NCBI GenBank assembly: GCA_002726335.1
Contig: PBSR01000241.1
Location: forward strand, 1-12,819
Origin: Gemmatimonadaceae bacterium
Lineage (GTDB): Bacteria; Latescibacterota; UBA2968; UBA8231
Length of the DNA: 12,819 nucleotides
Direction of reading: 5' to 3'
In this document: piece after piece, positions 6,827 to 12,819 of the stretch
Numbering within the stretch: position 1 is the stretch's first letter
Layout: each line of letters starts with the position of its first letter
Position numbers and translations under genes: made by a program
Notes under the pieces: model-generated
Seen by the model: only the letters and a program-made list of their open reading frames with translations
The model's database searches: none
What the model was told of the DNA's origin: nothing

Positions 6827-8044
6827 GTGAGACGTGTTCCCTCCCGTCTCGGGGCGATGTTTTTTGTCCAGAACCTGGTCTGGGGTGGACAGGTCATCCT
6901 GCTGGCCGGACACCTCGATCAACTCAGATTCGACGGTCGGCAGATCAGCTATGTGCTGGCCACATCCTCTGTGGCCGCCGCCATCTCGCCGCTCATCGCC
7001 GGTTGGCTCGCCGACCGCTACTTCGCCGGGCAACGGGTAGCGGGTGTCTGCTACCTGGCCTCCGCCCCACTGCTGTGGCTCGCCTGGAGACAGACGGAGT
7101 TTACGCCCCTGCTCGGTCTCATGCTGCTCTATTCGCTGCTGCACGCACCCGCCATGTCCGTCCTCAACGCCGTCGCCCTGCGCCACCTTCCGGACCGCAG
7201 GCACTTCGGCCGCGTTCGTGTATGGGGCAGCATCGGCTGGATCTCCATCAGCTGCGCCCTGAGCCTGTACCTGCGCCTCTGGGAAGGTTGGGATCCCGAC
7301 AGCAGCCACCTCGGCGACGGACTGGTGATCGCTGCCGGCCTCTCGGTGTTGATGGGAGTGTACTGCCTGACGCTGCCGCACACGATGCCGCAGCAGACCT
7401 CGAGCCGACCGCTGGCCTTTCTCGCCGCCTTCCGCTTTCTCCGGGTTCGCAGTTTCGCCGTGCTGCTGGTAACCGCCTTCCTGGCCTCGGCCATGATGCC
7501 CTTCTCCTACAACTTCTCCTTCATCTTCTTCACCGATACTGCCGCCGGTCCCGGCGTGTCGGCCAGTACCGCCAGCCTCGTGCTGACCCTTGGCCAGCTG
7601 GCCGAGCTGCCTCTCATGCCGCTGCTCAGCGTGCTGATCGTCCGCCTCGGATTGCGACGGACCATCTTCCTCGGCCTGCTGGCCCAGGCGGTGCGGTCCC
7701 TCGTACTGGCTCTCGGCGGCCCCTTGTGGACCCTGATCGCCGCCCAGGCGTTGGGCGGTGTCGTCATCGTCTGCTTCATCGTCGCCGCCACGATCGCCAT
7801 GGACCACCTGTGTCCGAAAGATGAACGCGCCAGCGCCCAGGGCCTGCTGGTGTTTGCCCTTCGTGGCGTGGGACCACTTCTTGGCCACATGCTGGCCGGA
7901 CAGGCCTTCGACCTGTTCACCTTCGCCGACGGCACCCACCAGTGGGGTTGGATCTTCTTTTTCCCCGGCGCGATATCGCTGGCCACCGCCGTCGGCTTTC
8001 TGCTGCTGTTCAGAAACCCGGACACACGTCAGGAAGCGGATTAG
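6827..8044 (+). CDS. MFS transporter, nucleoside:H+ symporter / LacY-like
   Basis: 405 residues with about 12 hydrophobic segments, the normal size for a major facilitator. The motif-A loop between TM2 and TM3 reads GWLADRYFAGQR (from residue 59), with the conserved G-x-x-x-D-R pattern. Before TM5 comes RVWGSIGW, typical of the NupG/LacY-like branch that moves nucleosides or oligosaccharides with protons. It is an inner-membrane protein. The start is GTG at 6827, which gives a short charged N-terminus before TM1. The ATG at 6857 is an alternative; neither has a clear ribosome site. The gene is divergent from the GH42-like glycosidase (26 bp), and its stop overlaps the stop of the amidohydrolase gene by 4 bases. 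From context it probably imports the substrate cleaved by the cytoplasmic glycosidase or processed by the neighbouring amidohydrolase. The transporter class is firm and the substrate is inference. Confidence 0.9.
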   Translation: MRRVPSRLGAMFFVQNLVWGGQVILLAGHLDQLRFDGRQISYVLATSSVAAAISPLIAGWLADRYFAGQRVAGVCYLASAPLLWLAWRQTEFTPLLGLMLLYSLLHAPAMSVLNAVALRHLPDRRHFGRVRVWGSIGWISISCALSLYLRLWEGWDPDSSHLGDGLVIAAGLSVLMGVYCLTLPHTMPQQTSSRPLAFLAAFRFLRVRSFAVLLVTAFLASAMMPFSYNFSFIFFTDTAAGPGVSASTASLVLTLGQLAELPLMPLLSVLIVRLGLRRTIFLGLLAQAVRSLVLALGGPLWTLIAAQALGGVVIVCFIVAATIAMDHLCPKDERASAQGLLVFALRGVGPLLGHMLAGQAFDLFTFADGTHQWGWIFFFPGAISLATAVGFLLLFRNPDTRQEAD

Positions 8045-9204
8045 TCCGGCAGCCGGCGCATGCGCAGTCCGCCTCCTCCCGGCACGATCTCTCCGCCGCG
8101 TACGGTGGCCGCCGCCACCAGCAGTTCCTCCCCCACGCGAGTGCCGTCATAGCTGTCCTCGAAGAGAAACCGGCCCTGACGCCGCTCCAGTATGGCGATG
8201 TCCGCAACGCTGCCCGTGCGCAGGGTACCCAGTTCATCCTCGCGCTGGAGAATCTTTGCCGGCCGTGTCGTCGACATCTCGACCACGGCCTCCAGCGACA
8301 GACCGAGCATGAGAAACTTGCTCATCGTCGTCGGCATGTCATAGACCGGCCCGTGCAGGTTGCCGGTGTGCAGGTCCGTACTGATCGTCGTCGGCGGCAA
8401 TCCTTGGTCGATGCAGGTCTCTACCGTCTCCCAGTGGAAGCTTCCCGAGCCATGGCCCACGTCGAAGATGACGCCGCGTTCCGCCGCTCTGGCCACGGCA
8501 TCGTACACGCGCAGGTCCTCGTCGACGACCCGTGTCGAACCGCCTTTGTAACAGTGCGTGATGCAGTCGCCCGGCTCGAAGTGTTCGAGCATCTCCGGGA
8601 TCGTCATCGGGCATTCGCCGATGTGCACCATGAGCCACGTATTCGAGTCCCGCGCTGCCTGCAGGGCCTGGCGCAGATGTGACCAGCCCTGGTCGCCGGC
8701 ACCGATGATGTGCGCCCCGGCCCGGATCTTGACACCCACCGCTACATCCGCGTGCTCTTCGACCGTACGCAGCACGCCCTCCGGATCGGCGTAGCGGGGG
8801 TCGAGCAGTTCCCCTAGATTGGCCGCCGACAACCCCATGCAGGACAGATTGACCAGTCCGAGGATCTGCGTCCTCGCCTGATCGATGATCTGGCGGCGGA
8901 ACATGTGAAAGTTGAATGAACCCGCCGTGCCAGCGTCGAGCATTGTGGTGACGCCTCCCGAGGGGCACAGCGGGTCGGGGTCCAGGCCGAAGGGAGAGTG
9001 CGGGTACACGTGTACGTGCAGATCGATCAGCCCGGGCACTACCAGTAGACCGCGGGCATCGATCGTGTGCCTGGCGGTGACGCTGGCGGCATGCTCTACC
9101 ATGCCGCTGATGCGATCACCCGTGACCAGCACATCACGTACGCCCCGCAAGCCCTGTGACGGATCGACCACCTCCCCGCCCTGGATCAGTACGTCACATT
9201 CCAT
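8041..9204 (-). CDS. Amidohydrolase/deacetylase family metallohydrolase (EF_0837-like, dihydroorotase superfamily)
   Basis: 387 residues, full length for the family. All metal-site features of a binuclear amidohydrolase are visible: His63 and His65 (LIDLHVHVYPH), Lys159 (VGVKIRAGAH, the likely carboxylated lysine), His194 (LMVHIGECP), His217 (DCITHCYKG) and catalytic Asp277 (TISTDLHTGN). The segment GVIFDVGHGSGSFHW and the later GPVYDMPTTMSKFLMLG closely match the EF_0837/AHA_3915 subgroup. In other bacteria that subgroup is encoded beside a SelA-like PLP enzyme. Members are thought to hydrolyse an N-acyl or cyclic amide; the physiological substrate is not established. The ATG at 9204 has GAGG 7 bases upstream. 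It is divergent from the PLP enzyme gene (41 bp) and convergent with the MFS gene (4-bp overlap of stops). It is cytoplasmic, with no signal peptide. Confidence 0.92.
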   Translation of the reverse strand: MECDVLIQGGEVVDPSQGLRGVRDVLVTGDRISGMVEHAASVTARHTIDARGLLVVPGLIDLHVHVYPHSPFGLDPDPLCPSGGVTTMLDAGTAGSFNFHMFRRQIIDQARTQILGLVNLSCMGLSAANLGELLDPRYADPEGVLRTVEEHADVAVGVKIRAGAHIIGAGDQGWSHLRQALQAARDSNTWLMVHIGECPMTIPEMLEHFEPGDCITHCYKGGSTRVVDEDLRVYDAVARAAERGVIFDVGHGSGSFHWETVETCIDQGLPPTTISTDLHTGNLHGPVYDMPTTMSKFLMLGLSLEAVVEMSTTRPAKILQREDELGTLRTGSVADIAILERRQGRFLFEDSYDGTRVGEELLVAAATVRGGEIVPGGGGLRMRRLPD

Positions 9205-9211
9205 CCCGCCG

Positions 9212-9215
9212 CCTC
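9212..9215 (-). promoter_or_regulatory. Ribosome binding site of the amidohydrolase gene
   Basis: GAGG on the minus strand lies 7 bases before the ATG at 9204, in the 41-bp divergent gap. No convincing promoter is visible in that gap. Confidence 0.4.
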
Positions 9216-9234
9216 TTTCCGGTTCTACATCGTC

Positions 9235-9238
9235 AGGA
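9235..9238 (+). promoter_or_regulatory. Ribosome binding site deciding the PLP enzyme start
   Basis: AGGA lies 7 bases before the ATG at 9246. It excludes the longer in-frame reading from a GTG at 9156, which would overlap the divergent amidohydrolase gene. Confidence 0.5.
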
Positions 9239-9245
9239 ATACCAC

Positions 9246-10361
9246 ATGGACCTGCACAAGAAGTACCAACTCCGGCGGGTAATCAACGCCTGCGGCAAGA
9301 TGACCCACCTGTCGGGGGCCATCGTGCTGCCCGAAATCGCTGAAGCCGCCGCCGAATCGATGCATCACTTCTTCGTTCTCGACGAGTTGCAGGCGGCCGC
9401 CGGGCGTATCATCGCCGAGTCCAGCGGCGCCGAGAGCGGCTGCGTCACCGCCTGTACGGCGGCGGGTATCACGCTGAGTGTAGCCGCCACCATGACCGGC
9501 ACCGATCTGGCCAGGGTCTATCAGCTGCCGGACAGTGATGGCATGCGCAATCGTGTCCTGATTCAGAAAGGACATTGCGTCAACTACGGCCAGCCCGTAA
9601 CCCAGGCCATCCGACTGGCGGGGGCACGTGCCGTGGAGGTGGGTGTCGTCAACCGTTGCAGCGAAGCCGAGCTGCGGCACGAGCTCGAGCGGGGTCAGGT
9701 GGCCGCCATCGTTCACGTCGAGTCCCACCACACGGTTCGCTTCGGCTGGGTTGCGCTGCCGCGCGTGGCCGCTCTCGCCCATGAGTATGGCGTGCCCGTT
9801 ATCGTCGACGGCGCCGCCCAGGATCTGCGACTGCGGCAGTTGATTGAAGCCGGCGCCGACATCGTCATCACCAGCGCCCACAAGTTCCTCTGCTCGACTA
9901 CGGGGGGAGTTGTGGCCGGCCGCAAAGACCTGATCGACGCCGTCTATCTGCAGAATCGCGGCATCGGCAGGCCCATGAAGGCCGGCAAGGAAGCTATCGT
10001 CGGCGCCATGGCCGCCCTCGAGTACCGAGCCGATCAGGACATGGCGGCATGGACGGCCGATCAGGATCGGAAGGTGCAGCTCATTCTCGATCAGCTGTCG
10101 TCGGTCAGTGGACTTGATCTCGGCATCGATCCCGATCCCAACGGCTGCCCCTTCTCGCGGGCAAGGCTGACGCCTGATCCCGACACGACGGGACATACTG
10201 CCGCCTCGCTGTCGACCGCCCTGGCCGAGGGCGATCCCACCATCGTCTCCCGCGATCATCATGCCGAGGAGGGATACATCTATCTCGACGCCATCGAGAT
10301 GACGGACGACGAAATCGATGTCGCCTGCCAGCGCGTGCGCCAGATCCTGCAACAGAACTGA
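9246..10361 (+). CDS. SelA/DgaE-like PLP-dependent enzyme (fold type I; putative amino-sugar-acid ammonia lyase)
   Basis: 371 residues, full length for the SelA-related family that includes DgaE, the D-glucosaminate-6-phosphate ammonia lyase of Salmonella. DgaE performs PLP-dependent alpha,beta-elimination of a 2-amino-sugar acid to a 2-keto-3-deoxy acid plus ammonia. Family features in order are RRVINACGKMTHLSG at the start, VLIQKGHCVNYGQPV (105-118), VHVESHHTVRFG (156-167), Asp188 in VIVDGAAQD (contacts the pyridine nitrogen) and Lys213 in ITSAHKFLCSTTGG (Schiff-base lysine). RGIGRPMKAGKEAIVG (238-253) is a DgaE-family signature. True selenocysteine synthase is longer, with an extra N-terminal domain, so this is not SelA. 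The partner amidohydrolase is divergent, 41 bp away; families related to these two share operons elsewhere. The DgaF-type aldolase partner is absent from the window. The family is firm; the exact substrate is inference. Confidence 0.9.
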   Translation: MDLHKKYQLRRVINACGKMTHLSGAIVLPEIAEAAAESMHHFFVLDELQAAAGRIIAESSGAESGCVTACTAAGITLSVAATMTGTDLARVYQLPDSDGMRNRVLIQKGHCVNYGQPVTQAIRLAGARAVEVGVVNRCSEAELRHELERGQVAAIVHVESHHTVRFGWVALPRVAALAHEYGVPVIVDGAAQDLRLRQLIEAGADIVITSAHKFLCSTTGGVVAGRKDLIDAVYLQNRGIGRPMKAGKEAIVGAMAALEYRADQDMAAWTADQDRKVQLILDQLSSVSGLDLGIDPDPNGCPFSRARLTPDPDTTGHTAASLSTALAEGDPTIVSRDHHAEEGYIYLDAIEMTDDEIDVACQRVRQILQQN

Positions 10362-10362
10362 G

Positions 10363-10398
10363 CCTCGTTGCTACTGGGGGATCACGGCCACGACGAGG
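10363..10398. terminator. Weak hairpin between convergent genes, possible terminator
   Basis: CCTCGTTG at 10363-10370 can pair with CGACGAGG at 10391-10398 (8 bp with one G-T pair), enclosing a 20-base loop. It lies in the 64-bp gap between the stop of the PLP enzyme gene and the stop of the convergent cytochrome gene. The loop is long and there is no clear T-run on either side, so this is only a weak candidate. Confidence 0.2.
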
Positions 10399-10425
10399 GT
10401 TTGGTCCAGGAGCAGCCGCCGCGGC

Positions 10426-10878
10426 TCATTGCCGTCGTGCCTTCACCCCACTCCACACGATCGGCGTCACGGCGGTAGGTCGAGGATCGCGCAGAGCACC
10501 TTGCGCGATCCACAGGCGGACGAGATCGGCGAACTGCTGCGCCACGATCATGCCGTTGGGAGGCATGGGCAGACCGACCCCGTCGTCACCTTCCATCTTG
10601 CGCACCAGGAGGCTCTCCTCCGGATTGCCGGGAATGACGCGCGTAAATCCGAGGGTTGACCTGGACGCAACCTCGACGAGGGCATCGTACGCCTGGCCCT
10701 CGGAGAGATCCTGGCTGGCGGCAGCACCCGGGCCCAGGTGACAGCCGGACAGGGCGCAGTTCATCGTGAAGATGGGCTGGATCTGTCGGTCAAAGTCGAT
10801 TCGGTCCTCGTCCTGTCCGTAGACTGTCTGGCCGTGCCCGACCCAGCAGAGGATGATGACGATCGCTGCCGTGCGCAT
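10426..10878 (-). CDS. Secreted small single-haem c-type cytochrome (planctomycete-type, C-x4-C-H)
   Basis: 150 residues. Residues 1-22 are a signal peptide (MRTAAIVIILCWVGHGQTVYG), so the mature protein is periplasmic. The haem site is Cys41-x4-Cys46-His47 in FTMNCALSGCHLG, one residue longer between cysteines than the usual C-x2-C-H. The preceding DFDRQIQPIFTMNC resembles the opening of the small cytochrome domains that are common in Planctomycetes and related phyla. Met105 in GLPMPPNG is the likely distal ligand, and VADLV-type helix packing follows in FADLVRLWIAQGA, a typical cytochrome c C-terminal helix. The ATG at 10878 has GGTGG 5 bases upstream, and that site lies just behind the stop of the upstream redox gene (11 bp between genes). 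The two are almost certainly co-transcribed, so it probably accepts or passes electrons for that membrane protein. Confidence 0.85.
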   Translation of the reverse strand: MRTAAIVIILCWVGHGQTVYGQDEDRIDFDRQIQPIFTMNCALSGCHLGPGAAASQDLSEGQAYDALVEVASRSTLGFTRVIPGNPEESLLVRKMEGDDGVGLPMPPNGMIVAQQFADLVRLWIAQGALRDPRPTAVTPIVWSGVKARRQ

Positions 10879-10883
10879 GCTTT

Positions 10884-10888
10884 CCACC
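10884..10888 (-). promoter_or_regulatory. Ribosome binding site of the cytochrome gene
   Basis: GGTGG on the minus strand lies 5 bases before the ATG at 10878, directly behind the TGA of the upstream redox gene. It fixes the start so that the protein begins with a signal peptide. Confidence 0.45.
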
Positions 10889-10889
10889 C

Positions 10890-12819
10890 TCAGGCCGCAG
10901 GGGCGGCTGTTTCTTCTTGCGTGGCAAAGGACAGCACGGCCATGGGACACACGTCGATACAGATGCCGCACTGGATACAGGCGGAGTTGCGGTTGTCGAA
11001 GGGCTCCTGATTCTTGGCGAAGGCCATGACGTCGACGCCCACCTGACAGTACTTCGAGCATTGCGTGCAGGAGATGCACTTGTCATTCGACCAAATCTTC
11101 AGGCGCCCGTACCACTTCGACAGCAGGCCGTTGTATGCCGCCAGCGGGCACCAGTAACGGCACCAGACCTTGCCGCCGAAGAAGGGATACAGGGCGATGG
11201 GGATGACGGCGACGAGCCAGAAGTCCACGAGGTAGTCGTAGACCCGCCACCAGGCGTTGTTGCCGTCACTCTGATACAGACCGACGACGACGAGGCCGAT
11301 CAGGACCGAGGCGAGAAAGATGACGACGCCCTGGAACTCCCAGGAGCGCGAGCGCTTGCCTTTGGCCGCCAGGTGCCGCCAGCGGTCTCCCAGGGTCTCG
11401 GCCAGGCCGCCGCAACCGCAGACCCAGGTACAGAAGCGTTTGCCGTGGTTGCGTGAGGCGATGGGGATGGCCACGAGTGTACCGACGAGACCGGCGCCGA
11501 TGAAAGAGTGCATGATCCACGCTGGATCTCCGTCATACCACCAGAAGAAGGTGTTGAAGAACAGCGGGTACGGCTGGTATAGCCCCCAGGCACGCCAGGC
11601 GAACTTCACAGTCAGGGCCTGTACGGCCACAACGTTGACGATGAGAAAGAAGGCGAGCTGAAAACCGATGAGGGAGGCGTAGCGCCAGGTCTGGTAGGTC
11701 TTGCGGCGGGCGATGCCACGCCAGCGGATCAGTGCTTCGTAGCCGAAGAAGGCCATGATGACGGTGTAGAGCAGGCTGTAGAGGTACCCCTGCTGAAATC
11801 CCCTGTCCGTGAGCATGTCCGCCATCGCCTGGTCACTGAACAGCCAGGTGAAGGGGGCGTAGGTCCATTCGAAAAGGGGGCGCACTACACTGTCGTATGA
11901 TTCGGGCGCGATGAGTCGATCGAACGGCCAGGCGGCGATCTTGTGACCCTGCAGCTGTCCATCCCCGGCACGGTAGACGCCGAACTTCTTCAACGAATAG
12001 AGGCTGTACACGAAGGCGAACAGACCGAACAGCGTGACCCAACGGGCCCGGTTCCACTCCCCTTCGAGTTTGATTCCCACCTTCTTGAAGAAGGGCGTCG
12101 GCAGCTCGGCGCCGATCATCTCGTAGACGAAGTCGTTGCCGATGCTCTGACGTTCGCCGTCGGGGCCGCCGTTGCTGAAGGCTACCGAATCGGTACCTAC
12201 CTCCTTGAGGAAGCTGTTCATGTGGATTTTCAGCTTGCCCTCCGCCGCGGCGGCCTGAAGCTTGTCCACGTTGCGTTTCTTCGGGTAGACGAACTCCTCG
12301 TCGATGGTGACGAGGGTGACCTCGTTGTGATCGGCCAGCGCCAGTGCCCCTTCCAGGGCCACGTCGCCGCCACCATATATGAGGATACGCTGGCCCTGAT
12401 GTTCGTCCGGGTCGAGCAGACGATGGGCGATGCGGGCGGCGTTCTCGACCTCGCCATCGACACCTGCCTTGCGTGGATTGCCCGCCTTGCCGGCGGCCAG
12501 GATCACCCGGCGCCCCTTGTACATCCCCTTCTGACTCTCCACCTCCAGCACATCTCCGGACCGTCGGATGTCCGTCACCTTTTCGAACTCGCGGATATCC
12601 AGCCCTTGCTCAGCGATCTGGGCATTCCACTTCTCCAGCAACTCTTCCTTCGTGCATTCCTCGAACCACATCGAGCTCTTCAGCGGCACCGTCTCCGGCT
12701 CGGCGAGCAGCAGCTTGCCCTTCATCATTGTGTACACGGTTTCGGCCACGTGGTTGGCCTCGATCACGACCGCCTTCAGACCCAGCTCTCTGGCGTGCGC
12801 TGCGGCACCCAGTCCTGAA
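10890..12819 (-). CDS. NAD(P)H/FAD reductase fused to NapH/NosR-like membrane iron-sulfur module (5' end outside window)
   Basis: 642 residues are in the window; only the first few N-terminal residues are missing, because the window opens inside the FAD-binding glycine motif (SGLGAAAHARELGLKAVVIEA). Residues about 1-240 form a thioredoxin-reductase-like flavin domain, with a second Rossmann motif YGGGDVALEG (about 148-157) for NAD(P)H. The C-x-x-C redox disulfide of thioredoxin reductase is absent. Six hydrophobic segments follow between about 255 and 550. Between them are FCTWVCGCGG (462-471) and VWCRYWCP, the cysteine motifs typical of NapH/NosR/CcoG-type membrane proteins. The C-terminus carries two complete 4Fe-4S ferredoxin motifs, C-x2-C-x2-C-x3-C (581-591) and C-x2-C-x2-C-x3-C-P (614-625). 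An even number of helices puts both soluble ends on the same, presumably cytoplasmic, side. The expected role is moving electrons from NAD(P)H through FAD and Fe-S clusters into the membrane, with the cytochrome encoded 11 bp downstream as a possible partner. The acceptor is unknown. Confidence 0.88.
   Translation of the reverse strand, partial: SGLGAAAHARELGLKAVVIEANHVAETVYTMMKGKLLLAEPETVPLKSSMWFEECTKEELLEKWNAQIAEQGLDIREFEKVTDIRRSGDVLEVESQKGMYKGRRVILAAGKAGNPRKAGVDGEVENAARIAHRLLDPDEHQGQRILIYGGGDVALEGALALADHNEVTLVTIDEEFVYPKKRNVDKLQAAAAEGKLKIHMNSFLKEVGTDSVAFSNGGPDGERQSIGNDFVYEMIGAELPTPFFKKVGIKLEGEWNRARWVTLFGLFAFVYSLYSLKKFGVYRAGDGQLQGHKIAAWPFDRLIAPESYDSVVRPLFEWTYAPFTWLFSDQAMADMLTDRGFQQGYLYSLLYTVIMAFFGYEALIRWRGIARRKTYQTWRYASLIGFQLAFFLIVNVVAVQALTVKFAWRAWGLYQPYPLFFNTFFWWYDGDPAWIMHSFIGAGLVGTLVAIPIASRNHGKRFCTWVCGCGGLAETLGDRWRHLAAKGKRSRSWEFQGVVIFLASVLIGLVVVGLYQSDGNNAWWRVYDYLVDFWLVAVIPIALYPFFGGKVWCRYWCPLAAYNGLLSKWYGRLKIWSNDKCISCTQCSKYCQVGVDVMAFAKNQEPFDNRNSACIQCGICIDVCPMAVLSFATQEETAAPAA

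Noticed and set aside
6797..7939. 380-codon minus-strand open frame opposite the MFS gene
   Set aside because: The translation is extremely Gly/Glu/Gln/His-rich and has no domain signal. It is the complement of hydrophobic transmembrane codons.
8056..8065. Perfect 10-bp palindrome GCGCATGCGC
   Set aside because: It lies inside the amidohydrolase coding sequence as an isolated copy with no T-run or partner. Such palindromes are expected by chance in GC-rich DNA.
9225..10352. 375-codon minus-strand frame opposite the PLP enzyme, and similar long frames at 5796-6830 and 11943-12818
   Set aside because: Each is antisense to a gene with clear catalytic motifs. No ribosome sites or family features support them.

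Overview
This is a GC-rich, gene-dense stretch of bacterial DNA with no rRNA, tRNA, CRISPR array or insertion sequence that I can see. The mix of genes suggests a metabolically versatile environmental bacterium of the Latescibacterota/Planctomycetota kind. That mix is an MlrC-type M81 hydrolase, an enolase-superfamily sugar-acid dehydratase, a large GH42-like glycosidase, a discoidin-domain lipoprotein and a small single-haem cytochrome with a C-x4-C-H motif. The taxonomic guess is inference from gene content only.

Layout, left to right. (1) Positions 1-6800, minus strand: four genes in one direction, read right to left. They are a 982-residue GH42-like glycosidase, an enolase-superfamily protein related to glucarate dehydratase, an M81/MlrC metallohydrolase and a lipoprotein with an FN3-like and an F5/8 type C (discoidin) domain. 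The lipoprotein is cut by an in-frame TGA inside the discoidin domain and then runs off the left edge. The enolase and M81 genes overlap by 7 bp, with a TTG start, and look translationally coupled. A sigma70-like promoter with an inverted repeat lies just upstream of the enolase gene. (2) 6827-8044, plus strand: a 12-TM MFS transporter of the nucleoside:H+ symporter/LacY-like kind, divergent from the glycosidase with only 26 bp between starts. (3) 8041-10361: an EF_0837-type amidohydrolase (minus) and a SelA/DgaE-like PLP enzyme (plus), divergent and 41 bp apart. These two families are known operon partners in other bacteria. (4) 10426 to the right edge, minus strand: a membrane redox protein joining an NAD(P)H/FAD reductase to a NapH/NosR-like iron-sulfur membrane module (its first few N-terminal residues lie outside the window), followed 11 bp later by a secreted single-haem cytochrome.

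Working model (inference). Genes 1-3 form a carbohydrate/amino-sugar-acid catabolic cluster. The MFS protein imports a glycoside or nucleoside-like compound and the cytoplasmic GH42-like enzyme cleaves it. The enolase-superfamily enzyme dehydrates a sugar acid, while the amidohydrolase and PLP ammonia lyase process an N-acyl or 2-amino sugar acid. The M81 enzyme attacks an amide bond. Both dehydratase-type routes would converge on 2-keto-3-deoxy sugar acids, but no aldolase is present here. The redox pair on the right is probably a separate unit.
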